A stretch of DNA of 64,000 nt from Mycobacterium sp. PO1 (GTDB lineage: Bacteria > Actinomycetota > Actinomycetes > Mycobacteriales > Mycobacteriaceae): positions 62,001 to 126,000 of the forward strand of contig NZ_BLTG01000018.1 of assembly GCF_017312405.1 (NCBI RefSeq), given 5' to 3'. Position numbers and translations under genes: made by a program. Below the pieces are notes generated by a model. That model searched no databases and was not told where the DNA came from. It saw nothing but the letters and a program-made list of their open reading frames with translations. Positions 34,135 to 44,700 of the stretch are shown one piece after another. Position 1 is the stretch's first letter. The number at the start of each line of letters is the position of its first letter.

Positions 34135-36746
34135 GCGGGTGCGCTCACCTGCCACCCGATGTCCGGGTCGACGGCAATCCCTGTGACGTCGACGGCCTCG
34201 AACCACTGCAGCGGAATTGCGGACAGTTCACGCTGCATGCCGGCGAGATCGATACCCTCCCAGCCGTTGCTCATACCGGCAAGAGTGATCCCGTCCTGCC
34301 CCGGTCCGCCCGAATCGAAGATGACCGCCCCGTGCACCTGCAATGCGCGCAACACCGCCTGGGTGGACTCGGCGTAGCCGCTCAGGTCGACATCCTCGCG
34401 CAACCGGAACACCATGCCCATCGGCACACCGTCCACGCCGCTACCATCGCCGGCGCGAGCGGGCCAGACATATCCGGCACCAAGGTCTTTGGCGATCGTG
34501 ATCCCCAGCATGTGGTCGATGTAGCCGCGCTCGATCTCGTCGGGCCGCACCATCAACGGCACCTGCGGAAGTTTCGCCGCATTGGCGAACCCGATCTCGG
34601 GGTACAGCGCTGAACTCATGTCGTAGTGCACACCGCCCTGGGCGATCCACGCCGAGCCCCAGATCGACCGATAGACAGCGTTACCCAGGATGTCGAGGAC
34701 ACCGGCGCCCGGCAACTCCACTCCATTGGCGACGTTGATCAGCTCCTGCGAAATGCAGGTGCCCTCCTGGAACACGAACAGATGGCGGTCCCACGCCGGA
34801 TACGACGGCATCCCCTCGACCAGCGGACGGTCCGGTATCGCATAGGGCCGATCATCGATACCGGGCCCTGTGGTCGAGTAGCCCCGATTGAAGATGACTG
34901 TCTCCGTGGGATGGTCCGGGCCGACCACGTTGACCGGGATGCCTGCGGTGCTCCCCATCCACTCGCCGCCGCCCCATCGCGCTTTCATGGTGGCGCCCCG
35001 GCTGCCGCCGAGAAGCTCGATCCACGCATCTGACTCGGAAACCGCTGTCAATGAACGGATGTCGGCGTGGTAGATCGTGTCGGACGGCATCATCGTGCAG
35101 CCACAAAAGGTGGACTGCGGCACCGTGGCGGGTGACTCGTCCTCAGGTGCGAGCGTTACGCTGACCGTCACCGTCGTGCTGCCACCGTGGCCGTCGGAGA
35201 TCGTCACACCGAAGGTGTCGGATCTGCGTGCCGGGGTGGAGTAGACAGATCCTGCTATCAGGCGCGCCATCGCGTTGGGTGAGTATGTGATGGCACCGTC
35301 CGCGCTGACCTCGACCGTGCCCTTGGTGGTGACGGTCGAGCCGCTGTAGGTCAGGGAGTCACCGTCGGCGTCGGCGCCGATCACCACGCCGGTGACCACG
35401 CCGCTGACCGCGTCGGGATTGTTCACGATGGCGTTGCCCGTCGGCGCGGCGTTGGCCGGGCTGATCGTGACCGTCACCGGAATCTCGGTGACCGCACCGA
35501 AGACATCGGAGACGGCCACGCGGAACGTGTCGGTGCGGTCGCCGACGGAGGCGTCGATCGCCGAGGCGGTGTGGCGGGCGACTGCGGTCGGGGTGTAGGT
35601 GAACGTGCCGTTGCTGCGAACGGTGACAGCACCTTTGGTGGTCTCGATGGTCGATGCGATGAAGGTCAAACGATCCCAGTTCGGGTCGACGGCGTTGGCT
35701 TTTCCGGTCACGGCACCGGTGCCTGCAACCGGTGCGTTGACGGTGACGCCGCGGGCCCGGGGGGCGCTGTTCAGCGGGACGACCGTAATGGCCACCGTGG
35801 AGCCAGCGACACCGCCGCGGCCGTCGCTGACCGTCACCACGAACCGGTCGGAGCGCGCGAACGGCAGGAATCTGGCCAGCAGGCGCGAAAAGCTGGTGGG
35901 TGTGTAGGTGAACACACCGGTCCCGTCGCCGCTGACCCGGCCGAATCTCGGCCGGGCCGCCGTGTAGGTGAGCGCGTCGCCGTCGGGATCCTGGCCGTCC
36001 ACCCGGACGGTCGTGACGCCGGTGAGAGGGTCGGGGTCTTCCACGGAGGTGGTGACCACGGGTGCGGCGTTGGAAACCTCGGCGAGGGCGGGTTCGGCGA
36101 TGCCCTCGCCAACCCGGGCGGGTTCGCGCCGTACCGCCACCGAAGCTGAGCCTATGAGCTGCGCCTGCGGGGGAAGCCGGTCAACGCTGTCCCCATCGAC
36201 CGGTTCTTCCGAGACCGGCCTTCCGGCCGGCTCAGCGCCATCCCGAAGGGTGACAGCGTCACGAGTGACAGCGTCCCCGTCCCCGTCGCCGGTGCCGACG
36301 GCCGAAGAGTGGTTGGTCTCGTCAGCGTCGACGTCGTCGAGGCCCACATCGCCGTGTACACGGTCTTCGTCGCCCAAACCGTCATCGTCGGGGCCGCCAT
36401 CGTCGATGTCGTCGTCACCGATGTCGTCGTCACCAAGACGGTCATGACCGACGTCGACGTCACCGAAGTCGCCGTCACCGAGGCCGTCGTCCTCGAACGC
36501 GTCGTCGTCCGTCGCGTCCGGTTCATCGGTGCCGGGTTCGTCAGGGTGGGCGCCCGCCGCGCTGCCCGCGGCGGACTCATCGTTCCGTGCCGCTGCACTG
36601 TCCGCGGCAACGCTGTCGGCTGCGGCGGCGTCAGTGCCGGCACTGTCCGCCGCGGCGGATCCGGCTCCGCCGAGAAGTACCGCGGCGCCGACACCGGCTG
36701 AGACCGCCACCCCGGCGACCCACCCGACATGTTGCTGCACGACCAT
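34131..36746 (-). CDS. Large secreted Ig-like-repeat protein with Asp-rich linker and conserved C-terminal domain
   Basis: 871 aa. Signal peptide (GWVAGVAVSAGVGAAVLLGGAGSAAA); Ala/Asp-rich stretch; an Asp/Gly run near 85-140 with repeated GDDDI units; three cadherin/Ig-like repeats of about 95 residues at 225-520 (each ending in a SDGRGG/SDVFGA/SDGHGG turn with DGDALTY-type calcium-site motifs). The C-terminal domain (about 530-871: DTIYHADIRSL, GYVWPARAG, MGMVFRLREDVDLSGY, VLRALQVHGAVIFDSGG) resembles a widespread secreted family of unknown function. ATG 36746 follows GAGGGGG. Probably a surface or matrix protein; acidic motifs suggest Ca2+ binding. Confidence 0.82.
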   Translation of the reverse strand: MVVQQHVGWVAGVAVSAGVGAAVLLGGAGSAAADSAGTDAAAADSVAADSAAARNDESAAGSAAGAHPDEPGTDEPDATDDDAFEDDGLGDGDFGDVDVGHDRLGDDDIGDDDIDDGGPDDDGLGDEDRVHGDVGLDDVDADETNHSSAVGTGDGDGDAVTRDAVTLRDGAEPAGRPVSEEPVDGDSVDRLPPQAQLIGSASVAVRREPARVGEGIAEPALAEVSNAAPVVTTSVEDPDPLTGVTTVRVDGQDPDGDALTYTAARPRFGRVSGDGTGVFTYTPTSFSRLLARFLPFARSDRFVVTVSDGRGGVAGSTVAITVVPLNSAPRARGVTVNAPVAGTGAVTGKANAVDPNWDRLTFIASTIETTKGAVTVRSNGTFTYTPTAVARHTASAIDASVGDRTDTFRVAVSDVFGAVTEIPVTVTISPANAAPTGNAIVNNPDAVSGVVTGVVIGADADGDSLTYSGSTVTTKGTVEVSADGAITYSPNAMARLIAGSVYSTPARRSDTFGVTISDGHGGSTTVTVSVTLAPEDESPATVPQSTFCGCTMMPSDTIYHADIRSLTAVSESDAWIELLGGSRGATMKARWGGGEWMGSTAGIPVNVVGPDHPTETVIFNRGYSTTGPGIDDRPYAIPDRPLVEGMPSYPAWDRHLFVFQEGTCISQELINVANGVELPGAGVLDILGNAVYRSIWGSAWIAQGGVHYDMSSALYPEIGFANAAKLPQVPLMVRPDEIERGYIDHMLGITIAKDLGAGYVWPARAGDGSGVDGVPMGMVFRLREDVDLSGYAESTQAVLRALQVHGAVIFDSGGPGQDGITLAGMSNGWEGIDLAGMQRELSAIPLQWFEAVDVTGIAVDPDIGWQVSAPA

Positions 36747-36852
36747 GGGGACCCCCTCCCACTGGGCCCGAGGTTAGCCCTGCAGTTAGCCGAGCAAAGC
36801 CGAATGACCAAAACGACGGTGATACCCCCGCGCTGATCGCCGCCCACCCCCG

Positions 36853-36880
36853 ATGTTTAACATGTGTCAACTAAGCACAT
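36853..36880. promoter_or_regulatory. Overlapping dyads in the divergent region before the thioesterase gene
   Basis: ATGTT-T-AACAT (36853-36863) is a perfect palindrome and overlaps ATGTG-N9-CACAT (36862-36880). They lie 16-43 bases before the thioesterase ATG, in the 149-bp gap shared with the Ig-like gene. Operator function is inferred. Confidence 0.45.
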
Positions 36881-36895
36881 CATCGATGGAGGGCC

Positions 36896-37672
36896 ATGCC
36901 GAGCTGGATCGCCGACCTGGTACGACTCGACGGTGAAGGCCAGACCTTCCGCAGCACCGCGACGTTCGGTGCTGGTGGCCGACTCTTCGGTGGCCTGATT
37001 GCAGCCCAGGCGCTCGCCGCGGCCGGGGCGACGGTGGAGCCAGACCGGCTGCCTCAGTCACTGCACGCCTACTTCATCAAGGGCGGCAAAGTCGGCGTCG
37101 ACGTCGAGTACGTCGTCGAGTTGACCCGCGACGGGAAGTCGTTCAACACCCGCCGGATCACCGCCAGCCAGGAAGATGTGCCGATCTTCGAGATGCTCGC
37201 CTCGTTCCACCGGGCCGAGACGACCACCGACTGGCAACGCCCCGGCTCGCCGAGCATCGCTTTGGCGGACGCGACATTGGCCAACCCGCTTCCCGAGCAG
37301 TGGGCCGACCACTTCGAGATCCGGTCCACGAAGACCGTGGTGGACAACTGGCCTATTCAGCCGATGTGGTTCCGCAGCCGCGACCTCATCGAGGACGACC
37401 CGCTGGTGCGGGCTTGTGCGCTGACCTTCATCTCCGATGTGGGTTTGGTGCCGACCGCCCGGCCACCCGGGGAGGAGTTGCCCGGCGGCGGGGCAGCCAG
37501 TCTCGACCACGCGCTGTGGCTGCACCGGCCCTTCGACCCGCAGCAGTGGCATCTCTACGACGCGGAGGCCATCAGCCACAACGACGCCCGCGGGCTGGCA
37601 CGCGGCTCGATCATCGGCGAGGACGGGACCCTGGTCGCCAGCGTCGCGCAGGAGTCACTGTGGCGGCTGTGA
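36896..37672 (+). CDS. TesB-like acyl-CoA thioesterase
   Basis: Hydrolyses acyl-CoA to free acid and CoA; 258 aa, double hot-dog fold. Family features: FGGLIAAQALAAAGATV (first hot-dog), SLHAYFIKGG, DGKSFNTRRITASQ, and the second hot-dog with SLDHALWLHRPF and LYDAEAISHNDARGLARGSII, which contains the Asp of the catalytic Asp/Ser-Thr/Gln set. ATG 36896 follows GGAGGG. Its end overlaps the convergent symporter gene by 18 bp. Role in fatty-acid turnover; exact chain length unknown. Confidence 0.9.
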   Translation: MPSWIADLVRLDGEGQTFRSTATFGAGGRLFGGLIAAQALAAAGATVEPDRLPQSLHAYFIKGGKVGVDVEYVVELTRDGKSFNTRRITASQEDVPIFEMLASFHRAETTTDWQRPGSPSIALADATLANPLPEQWADHFEIRSTKTVVDNWPIQPMWFRSRDLIEDDPLVRACALTFISDVGLVPTARPPGEELPGGGAASLDHALWLHRPFDPQQWHLYDAEAISHNDARGLARGSIIGEDGTLVASVAQESLWRL

Positions 37673-39121
37673 AGCCGGAGCTTGCTCGGAGTCGCGGTTG
37701 ACCTTTCCCTTCCCGGCGCTGCGGCGGTCCCACTCGGCGAGCACCTCCTCGGAGGTGGGCGTGCTGAGGAGACTCCCGATGACGAACACCAACAGCCCGG
37801 ACCCCAGACCCACGTAGATCGGTTCGTTGGCGTAGATGTCGCCCAGCACGATCATCGTGGCGAGCGTCGCGACGGTGCCGACCGCCATCGCCGCCACCGC
37901 GCCGACATTGGTGCCACGCCGCCACAGCAAGCCACCCAGGATCGGGACCAGCAGACCGCCGACAAGGATCGCGTAGGCGACCGTCAACGCCGCCACCACA
38001 TCCAGCAGGATGCAGGAGATCGCCACCATCACCAGACCGAAGCCCAACACGTAGTAGCGGTTGCTGCCCACTTCGTCGTCGTCCTCGTCGTTCGGTGTCT
38101 GCCTGAGCAGCCGCGCGACGATGCTGTGCCGGAACACCGTCGCGGTGGCGATCAGCGCACCGCTGGACGTCGACATCACCGCGGCCAGGGCCGCTGCCAG
38201 CACCAGACCGGCCAGCACCGCGGGCAATTGCAGGGAGACGAGCTCGGCGAACGCGTCATCGCGGTTGTCCAGCGCCGGTAATAACGCCTGGGCCGCGGTG
38301 CCGACCACCGCGCCCGCCACCCCGTACGCGAGGCAGTACACCCCGGCCGCTGTGCCGGCCCACCGCGCCACCCCGGGGCTACGGGCGGTGAAGACCCGCT
38401 GCCAGATGTCCTGTCCGATAAGCAGACCGAAGGAGTAGATGACGAAGTAGGTCAGGATGGTCTCGCCGCCGATCGCCGTCAGAGACAGCGCGTCGTCGGG
38501 CACCGCGTCAGCCAACCCGGAGAAGCCGCCCACTTTCGACAGCACGATCGGAAGCAGGATGAAGAAGATGCCGACCGTCTGGATCAGGAACTGGACGAAG
38601 TCGGTCAGCGTGATCGACCACATCCCGCCCAGCGTGGAGTAGACGATCACCACTCCGCCGCCGATCAGAATTGCCGGGACGCGGCCGATGTCGAACAACG
38701 CGCTGAAGATCGTGCCGTAGGCGATGGTCGACGTCACCGACAGCATCAGGGTGTAACCCCACATCACCACCCCGGACAGCACGCTGGAGCCCGGACCGTA
38801 GCGCAGTTCGAGCATCTGGCTGACGGTGTAAACCCGCAGCCGTTGGATCCGCCCGGCGAACAGCAGGCTCAACGCGATGATCCCGACGCCGATCGCGACC
38901 ACCAGCCACATGCCGGAGATCCCGTACTCGTAGCCCAGACCGACGCCGCCGATGGTGGAGGCGCCGCCGAGCACCACCGCGGCCATCGTGCCGGAGTACA
39001 GCAGCGGACCGAGCCGGCGACCGGCGACCAGGAAGTCGGACTCGGTCTTGGCGCGCTGGCGACCCCAGAAGCCGAACGCGATCATGCCGAGCAGGTAGAT
39101 GACGACGACCGCGATGTCCAT
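37655..39121 (-). CDS. Sodium:solute symporter (SSS family)
   Basis: Na+-coupled importer with about 13 helices, 488 aa. SSS marks: FLVAGRRLGPLLYSGTMAAVVLGGASTIGG, EYGISGMWLVVAIGVGI, AYGVAGAVVGTAAQALLP, and AALAAVMSTSSGALIATATVF near the conserved Na+ site. The C-terminus is cytosolic and charged. ATG has GAGAGGAG upstream. It is the last gene of a three-gene operon (18 bp after the TPP enzyme), so it probably imports the substrate those enzymes use, here inferred to be a guanidino compound. Confidence 0.88.
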   Translation of the reverse strand: MDIAVVVIYLLGMIAFGFWGRQRAKTESDFLVAGRRLGPLLYSGTMAAVVLGGASTIGGVGLGYEYGISGMWLVVAIGVGIIALSLLFAGRIQRLRVYTVSQMLELRYGPGSSVLSGVVMWGYTLMLSVTSTIAYGTIFSALFDIGRVPAILIGGGVVIVYSTLGGMWSITLTDFVQFLIQTVGIFFILLPIVLSKVGGFSGLADAVPDDALSLTAIGGETILTYFVIYSFGLLIGQDIWQRVFTARSPGVARWAGTAAGVYCLAYGVAGAVVGTAAQALLPALDNRDDAFAELVSLQLPAVLAGLVLAAALAAVMSTSSGALIATATVFRHSIVARLLRQTPNDEDDDEVGSNRYYVLGFGLVMVAISCILLDVVAALTVAYAILVGGLLVPILGGLLWRRGTNVGAVAAMAVGTVATLATMIVLGDIYANEPIYVGLGSGLLVFVIGSLLSTPTSEEVLAEWDRRSAGKGKVNRDSEQAPASQPPQ

Positions 39122-39139
39122 GGTCGCTCCTCTCCGATG

Positions 39140-40711
39140 TCAGCGGATGTCGAAGTGAATGACGGTCGGTCCCGCTGCGCCGAGGGCCGAGGTGATCAGG
39201 TCGGGGAGGTCGGCGACCGAGGTGGTCCGCTCGCCGCGGGCGCCCATCGCGACCGCCAGTGCCGCGAAGTCGGGACTGTTGAGCTCCACACCGATCGGGG
39301 TCATGTCGCGGCTGCGTTCCTGGTCCAGGATCTCCTGGTAGCCACCGCTGTCGACGACGACGACCGGCACCGGCAGCTGGTGCTGCACCAGGGTGGCCAG
39401 TTCCTGGACGGCGAACATCATGGCGCCGTCACCGAGGAGGACCGCCACCGGTGTGCCGGGCAGCGCGATCGATGCTCCCAGGCCGGCCGGCAGTCCGTAG
39501 CCGAGGGTGGCGAAGCCGGGCGAGTAGCAGAATCGGCGTGGCGCGGGCATGTCGAAGAAATGCACGGACCCGAAGTAGGTGACCTGAGAGCTGTCCCCGG
39601 CGAGGACGCTGTCGACTGGAAGTGCTTGGCGCAGTGCGGTGTTGATGTCGGCATGAATGCCGGCATCCGGCAGGGCCTCGTCACGGCAGCGGGCTCGCAG
39701 CGTGGCCGCACGGCCGCTGTCCGGGGCCGCGTCGTCGGGAAGTTCGCCCAGCAGCGCGCGCACGGTGGCGCGCGCGTCGCCGAGCAGGACGTGGTCGGCC
39801 GGGCAGTTCTTGTGCAGCTGGGCTGCGTCGATGTCACAGCGAATGACGGTGCGGCCCCGGATCTGGCCGCCCCACAGATCCGAGTCACCCAGTTCGGTGC
39901 CGATCAGCAGCAGGCCGTCGCTGTCGGCGGCCGCCTCCTGCAGGGCGGGTAATCGAATCGACGCGCCCACGGACAACGGGTGCGATTCGGCGACAACACC
40001 TTTGCCGTTGACCGTGGTCGCCACCGGCGCACCGAGCCGCTCGGCCAGCGCGGTCACCTCGGCCTGCGCATCGACCGCTCCCCCGCCGGCGATGACGAGC
40101 GGCCGATCGGCCTTGCTGAGAACGTCGGCGGCTCTGGAGACGGATGCCGCGTCGGCCGGGGGCAGGGTGACGTCGACGGGTGTGCGCGGCGCACCGGTCC
40201 AGGGCTGTTCGAGCACGTCGACCGGGATCTCGATGTGCACCGGGCGGGGGCGCGCCGCGGCGAACCCGGCGAACGCGTCGGCGACGGCGTCGGCAGCCTC
40301 GTCGCTGCTGCGGACCCGGCGACTCCACTGCACCAGTTGATCCATCGCGGCGCTGGTGTTCTTGGCTTCGTGCAGCTGGCCCAGGTCTCGGCCCTCGGTG
40401 CCGGTCGGCATACCCGGCGATATCACCAGCAGCGGTTGCGATTCCGCGTACGCGGTAGCGGCTGCGGTCATCGCGTTGGTCAGGCCGGGTCCGCTGGTGG
40501 TGACCACCACCCCGGGACGGCCGGTGACCCAGGAGTAGGCGCCGGCGGCGTATCCGGCACCCTGCTCGTGACGCGGGGTGATCGCGCGGATGCCGTTCTT
40601 CGAGAGATGCCGGTACAGCTCGAGGTTGTGGGTGCCGGGAATGCCGAACACGGTGTCGACGCCGTGGGCGGCCAGCGTTTCGACTACCGCCGCTCCCCCG
40701 TTGCGGTTCAC
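39140..40711 (-). CDS. Thiamine-diphosphate-dependent decarboxylase, probably 5-guanidino-2-oxopentanoate decarboxylase-like
   Basis: 523 aa, acetolactate-synthase superfamily. Pyr domain with activating glutamate ([30 protein letters not shown]); central domain ([17 protein letters not shown]); PP domain with [19 protein letters not shown] and the thiamine/Mg2+ motif [26 protein letters not shown]. It overlaps the ureohydrolase gene by GTGA. A TPP decarboxylase beside an agmatinase-like enzyme fits the arginine-transaminase route (2-ketoarginine to 4-guanidinobutyrate to 4-aminobutyrate). Acetolactate or benzoylformate-type activity cannot be excluded. Confidence 0.8.
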   Translation of the reverse strand: MNRNGGAAVVETLAAHGVDTVFGIPGTHNLELYRHLSKNGIRAITPRHEQGAGYAAGAYSWVTGRPGVVVTTSGPGLTNAMTAAATAYAESQPLLVISPGMPTGTEGRDLGQLHEAKNTSAAMDQLVQWSRRVRSSDEAADAVADAFAGFAAARPRPVHIEIPVDVLEQPWTGAPRTPVDVTLPPADAASVSRAADVLSKADRPLVIAGGGAVDAQAEVTALAERLGAPVATTVNGKGVVAESHPLSVGASIRLPALQEAAADSDGLLLIGTELGDSDLWGGQIRGRTVIRCDIDAAQLHKNCPADHVLLGDARATVRALLGELPDDAAPDSGRAATLRARCRDEALPDAGIHADINTALRQALPVDSVLAGDSSQVTYFGSVHFFDMPAPRRFCYSPGFATLGYGLPAGLGASIALPGTPVAVLLGDGAMMFAVQELATLVQHQLPVPVVVVDSGGYQEILDQERSRDMTPIGVELNSPDFAALAVAMGARGERTTSVADLPDLITSALGAAGPTVIHFDIR

Positions 40712-41664
40712 GGTCCGGCCCGGTTGGCGGCCAGCACCGACAGCAGCTCGTAGCCGACGTGGGCTGCGGCGATGCCGGTGATCTCAGCATGGTCATAGGC
40801 GGGAGCGACTTCCACGATGTCGGCGCCGACGATGTTGACGCCCTTGAGGTTTCGCAGGCAGTGCAACAGCTCGCGGCTGGTCAGCCCGCCGGCCTCCGGG
40901 GTGCCGGTGCCCGGCGCATGAGCCGGGTCGAGGACGTCGATGTCCACCGAGACATACACCGGCGCCTCACCGATACGGTCGCGCATCCGCTCGATCATCG
41001 TCGCCAGACCCTGCAGCTGGAAGTCGTCGCAGCTGAGCACCTGAAAACCGAGCACCTTGTCGTCGGACAGATCGGTCGGCGCGTAGAGCGGGCCACGGAT
41101 GCCGACATGCAGGCAGTGTTCGGGATCCAGCAACCCCTCCTCGCTGGCGCGACGGAACGGGGTGCCGTGGGTGAACGGCGCCCCGAAGTACGTGTCCCAC
41201 GTGTCGAGGTGCGCATCGAAGTGCAGAACCGCGATCGGTCCGTGCTCCCGGTGCAAGGAGCGCAGCAGCGGCAGCGCGATCGTATGGTCACCGCCCAAGG
41301 TCACCAACTTCGACCCGCCACTGCGTAGTTCGTCGGAGGCGCGTTCGATGGCGGTGATGGCATCGGCGATGTCGAATGGGTTCACCGCGATGTCGCCGGC
41401 GTCGACCACCTGCTGAGCCGCGAACGGCTCGACGTCCAGCGGCGGGTGATAGGTGCGTAACAGCTTCGACGACGCCCGGATGTGCGACGGCCCGAACCGG
41501 GCGCCGGGCCGGTAGGAGACCCCGGAGTCGAACGGGATACCGACCACGGCGACGTCGGCGCGGGTCACTTCGTCGAGGCGCGGCAGCCTGGCGAACGTCG
41601 GTGGACCGGCGAAGCGAGGTACCTGCGTTGCGTCGACCGGGCCGCGTGGGGGACTCGTGGCCAT
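40708..41664 (-). CDS. Agmatinase-family ureohydrolase (guanidinobutyrase candidate)
   Basis: Mn2+-dependent removal of urea from a guanidino compound; 318 aa. Binuclear metal motifs: [20 protein letters not shown] and [19 protein letters not shown]. Also the family N-terminus [21 protein letters not shown]. Agmatine, 4-guanidinobutyrate and 3-guanidinopropionate enzymes cannot be separated by sight. The downstream TPP enzyme favours guanidinobutyrate. ATG 41664 is preferred because TATCAC, a weak -10, lies just upstream; in-frame GTG 41679 is the alternative. First gene of the three-gene operon. Confidence 0.87.
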   Translation of the reverse strand: MATSPPRGPVDATQVPRFAGPPTFARLPRLDEVTRADVAVVGIPFDSGVSYRPGARFGPSHIRASSKLLRTYHPPLDVEPFAAQQVVDAGDIAVNPFDIADAITAIERASDELRSGGSKLVTLGGDHTIALPLLRSLHREHGPIAVLHFDAHLDTWDTYFGAPFTHGTPFRRASEEGLLDPEHCLHVGIRGPLYAPTDLSDDKVLGFQVLSCDDFQLQGLATMIERMRDRIGEAPVYVSVDIDVLDPAHAPGTGTPEAGGLTSRELLHCLRNLKGVNIVGADIVEVAPAYDHAEITGIAAAHVGYELLSVLAANRAGP

Positions 41665-41721
41665 GCTCAGTGATAGCACGCCACGGCCGAAAACAAACCT
41701 CGGAAGTCGCCGGCGGCGGCG

Positions 41722-44700
41722 TCACTCGTCGACGAACAGCTTCACCACTGTCAAACCGTCCCCGGGTCCGGTCGCAGCATCCAGGTTGTACCCCACGGCG
41801 ATCGCGGTGTTGCCATCACCGGGACCGGCTGACGCCACGCTCTGCCCGCCCACCACGATGGCCAGATTGTACTGGCTGGCAGGACTGTTCAGGGGGTCCT
41901 CGAAATCGAACCCGGACTCGGCCTTGCTGAACGTCCCGATCGCCACGGCGATGTTGCTGCTGCCGAGAACCTGCGCGGCGCTTTCGGCACCGGAAACGTA
42001 GGCCAAATTGTCGTCTCCCGGACCGAGCCGTCGCGTCGAGGAGTTGTCACCGCGAGTGAGCATCGTGTTATTGCTACCCACGTCATCTCCGGTTCCGGCG
42101 TCGGAACCGTCCCCACGGACGCCGGCGTAGTTGTCATCGCCGTTGGCGGCAGTGGCGCTGCTGCCGTCCCCGCGGACTGTGGCAGTGTTGTTGTCGCCCC
42201 CTACGCCGAGGCCCACGCTGCCACCGCTGATCGCCGAACTCTGGCTGCCCCGAACGGTCGCGGTGTTGCCGTCGCAACCGTCGGTGGTGGCGAAGGAGCA
42301 GCCGGCTTCGGCGTTGGATTGCCGACCGCTGACGAGAGCGGTGTTGTGGTCGCCACCGCGGGCGGTACCCAGGTTGTTGTCACCGTAGACCCGCACGGTG
42401 TTGTGATCCCCGTCGCCGGTCTGGGCGGTGTTGCCGTCGCCCTGCACATAGATGCGGTTGCCGGTGAAACCCAATCCCGTCCCAGCCACATTGCCGTCGC
42501 CGATCACCACGACAAGGTTGTCCGCGCCGTAGCCACTGGCACTGTTGTCGTTCCCGAAGACGCGCAAGACAGCACCTTCATCAGCCGTCGCAACGTTGTC
42601 CCTGCCGACCGCCACCGCGTCGCCGTTGGTGGCAGACACCGCGCTCGACGTGCCGTGCATCGATGCACGACTAAAGCTTCCCCCGTAGGCCTCCGTGGAG
42701 GCCGAACTGTTGCCACCAACCACTTCCACAATCCCCAGCGCGTCGTTTATTGCGTCAACTGCGCCGATGTTCGAGTCACCGACGACTCGTCCCACTGCGT
42801 GTGCACCGAGATCGGCGCTCACGACGAGCGTGCTGTTGTCTCCGGACAGCATCGCACGGGACATCGCGTCGTCGCTGGCGTCGACGGTCGTGGTGCTGGA
42901 ATCACCCCACAGCGTGGCGGTGGCCCGAGAGTCGTTATCCGCCAGCGATGTGACCGAATTATCATCGCCGACAACGCTTGTCGTTGCTCGGCTGTCTTGG
43001 GAGCTGGCTAGCCCATCGTTACCGGCACCGATGATCACCACCTTGGCGCGCCCGCCCGCCGCCGCGGCAACCCCCTCGTTAAGGTCGCCGATCAACAGCA
43101 GCCTGGCGTATCCGTCACCGTCGGCGGCTGCGGTCGCCTCGTTCTGGTTGCCGTACACCCTGATCACCGCGCGGGCTTCTTCCGCGGCGACCTCTACGGT
43201 GTTGTCGTCGCCGACGATCACTGCGGCACTGGAGCTCTCGCCACCGGCCGTCACCGTGTTGTCGTCACCGCGGATGTATACCGTGCTGTGCCTATCGGTG
43301 GCCTCGGCGATGTTGCTGTCGCCGCCTACCAACGCTCGGTTGAAGTCGCCGATGCTGTTCACCGTGTTGAAGCTTCCGAACAGTTTCGCGCTGGTGAATT
43401 CACCGGCGGCGGTAACGAGGCTCGAGTCGCCGACGAGCAGGACCGTGGCGAAGGCATCGCCTTCGAGAGCGGTAGCTTCGGCGGCGCTGGAGTCGCCGAA
43501 GATCATCGCCTTGGCAACAACACCATTGGCTGTCGCGGCACTGCCCGTGCCATCGATGAACGCGGCGCTGTGGCGGCCGTCGGCCAATGCCACACTGTCG
43601 GCACCAATGATCGTGGCCATGCTGGCGTGTCCGCTGGCGCCTGTGGTGTTGTTGGTGCCGCGGACCCGTGCGGTGTTGTAGTCACCGTCGCGCGCAGTCG
43701 CGCCATTGTCATCACCCACCGCCGAAGCGGTGTTGTGGTCGCCGTTGAAGGCGCGCACGAGATTACCCGCGCCGATGGCGATGCCCCGGTTGAAACTGCC
43801 TGAGCCCGTGGTCGCATTGCTGAGGGTGCCGATCACGACCGACCTGTTGAAGCTACCCACGGCCGTTGCCGAATTGGTGTCGCCGATGATCAGGGCGGTA
43901 GCGAAGATCTCGCCGTCTAAGGTGCTGGCATCGGCGGCATTGCTATCGCCGATGATGATTGCCCTGGCAGCCGTGCCGCTAGCGGAGGCGGCGCTGGCGT
44001 TGCCGTTGATGTAGGCGGTGCTGCGGCGTCCGTCGGCGGAGGCCACGCTGCTATCGGCGATGATTTTCGCGGTGACCGCGCGGCCACTGGAGACTGCGGT
44101 GTTGCCGTCGCCGCGGATGATGGCCCTGCTGAATGTGCCGCTGGCGGTCGCGGCGTTGTCATCGCCGTAAACACGCGCGCGGTTGAAGTTACCGTCGATG
44201 GCCTCGGCGGTGGAGTCATCACCACGCACCACCGCCCGCGAAAACCAGCCCTGCGCCGTGGCCGTCGCATTCTCCCCATAGGCGATCGCGATCGAACCGA
44301 ACCCATCCGACACCGCCACCGCGGTGCCGTTCTGCACCAACTGCACACCATTGATCGAAATGCTGTAATTCGCATACGCCGCCTCGATCTCCCGACGCAC
44401 CCACCCCAAAATCCCCAACAACGCCGGCGACGGCGCCGGAGCCGCCGGGGCCGACGGCGCCGCCAACGGGGCCATCGCCGCACCCAACGCACTCGACGCC
44501 ACCTCGACGAACGTGCCCGGCTGCACCTGCAACCCACGCGCCGGCCCATCAGCCTGCATCACCTCAACGACCGGCTCAGACTCTGCCTCGGCGACCGGCT
44601 CCGGATCCGGATCCGTCACCTCGGCCGCGGACTCTCCCACCTCAACCTCAGCACCGCCAGAGTCCTCATCGAGCTCTTTCTCAACAACCTCGACGGACTG

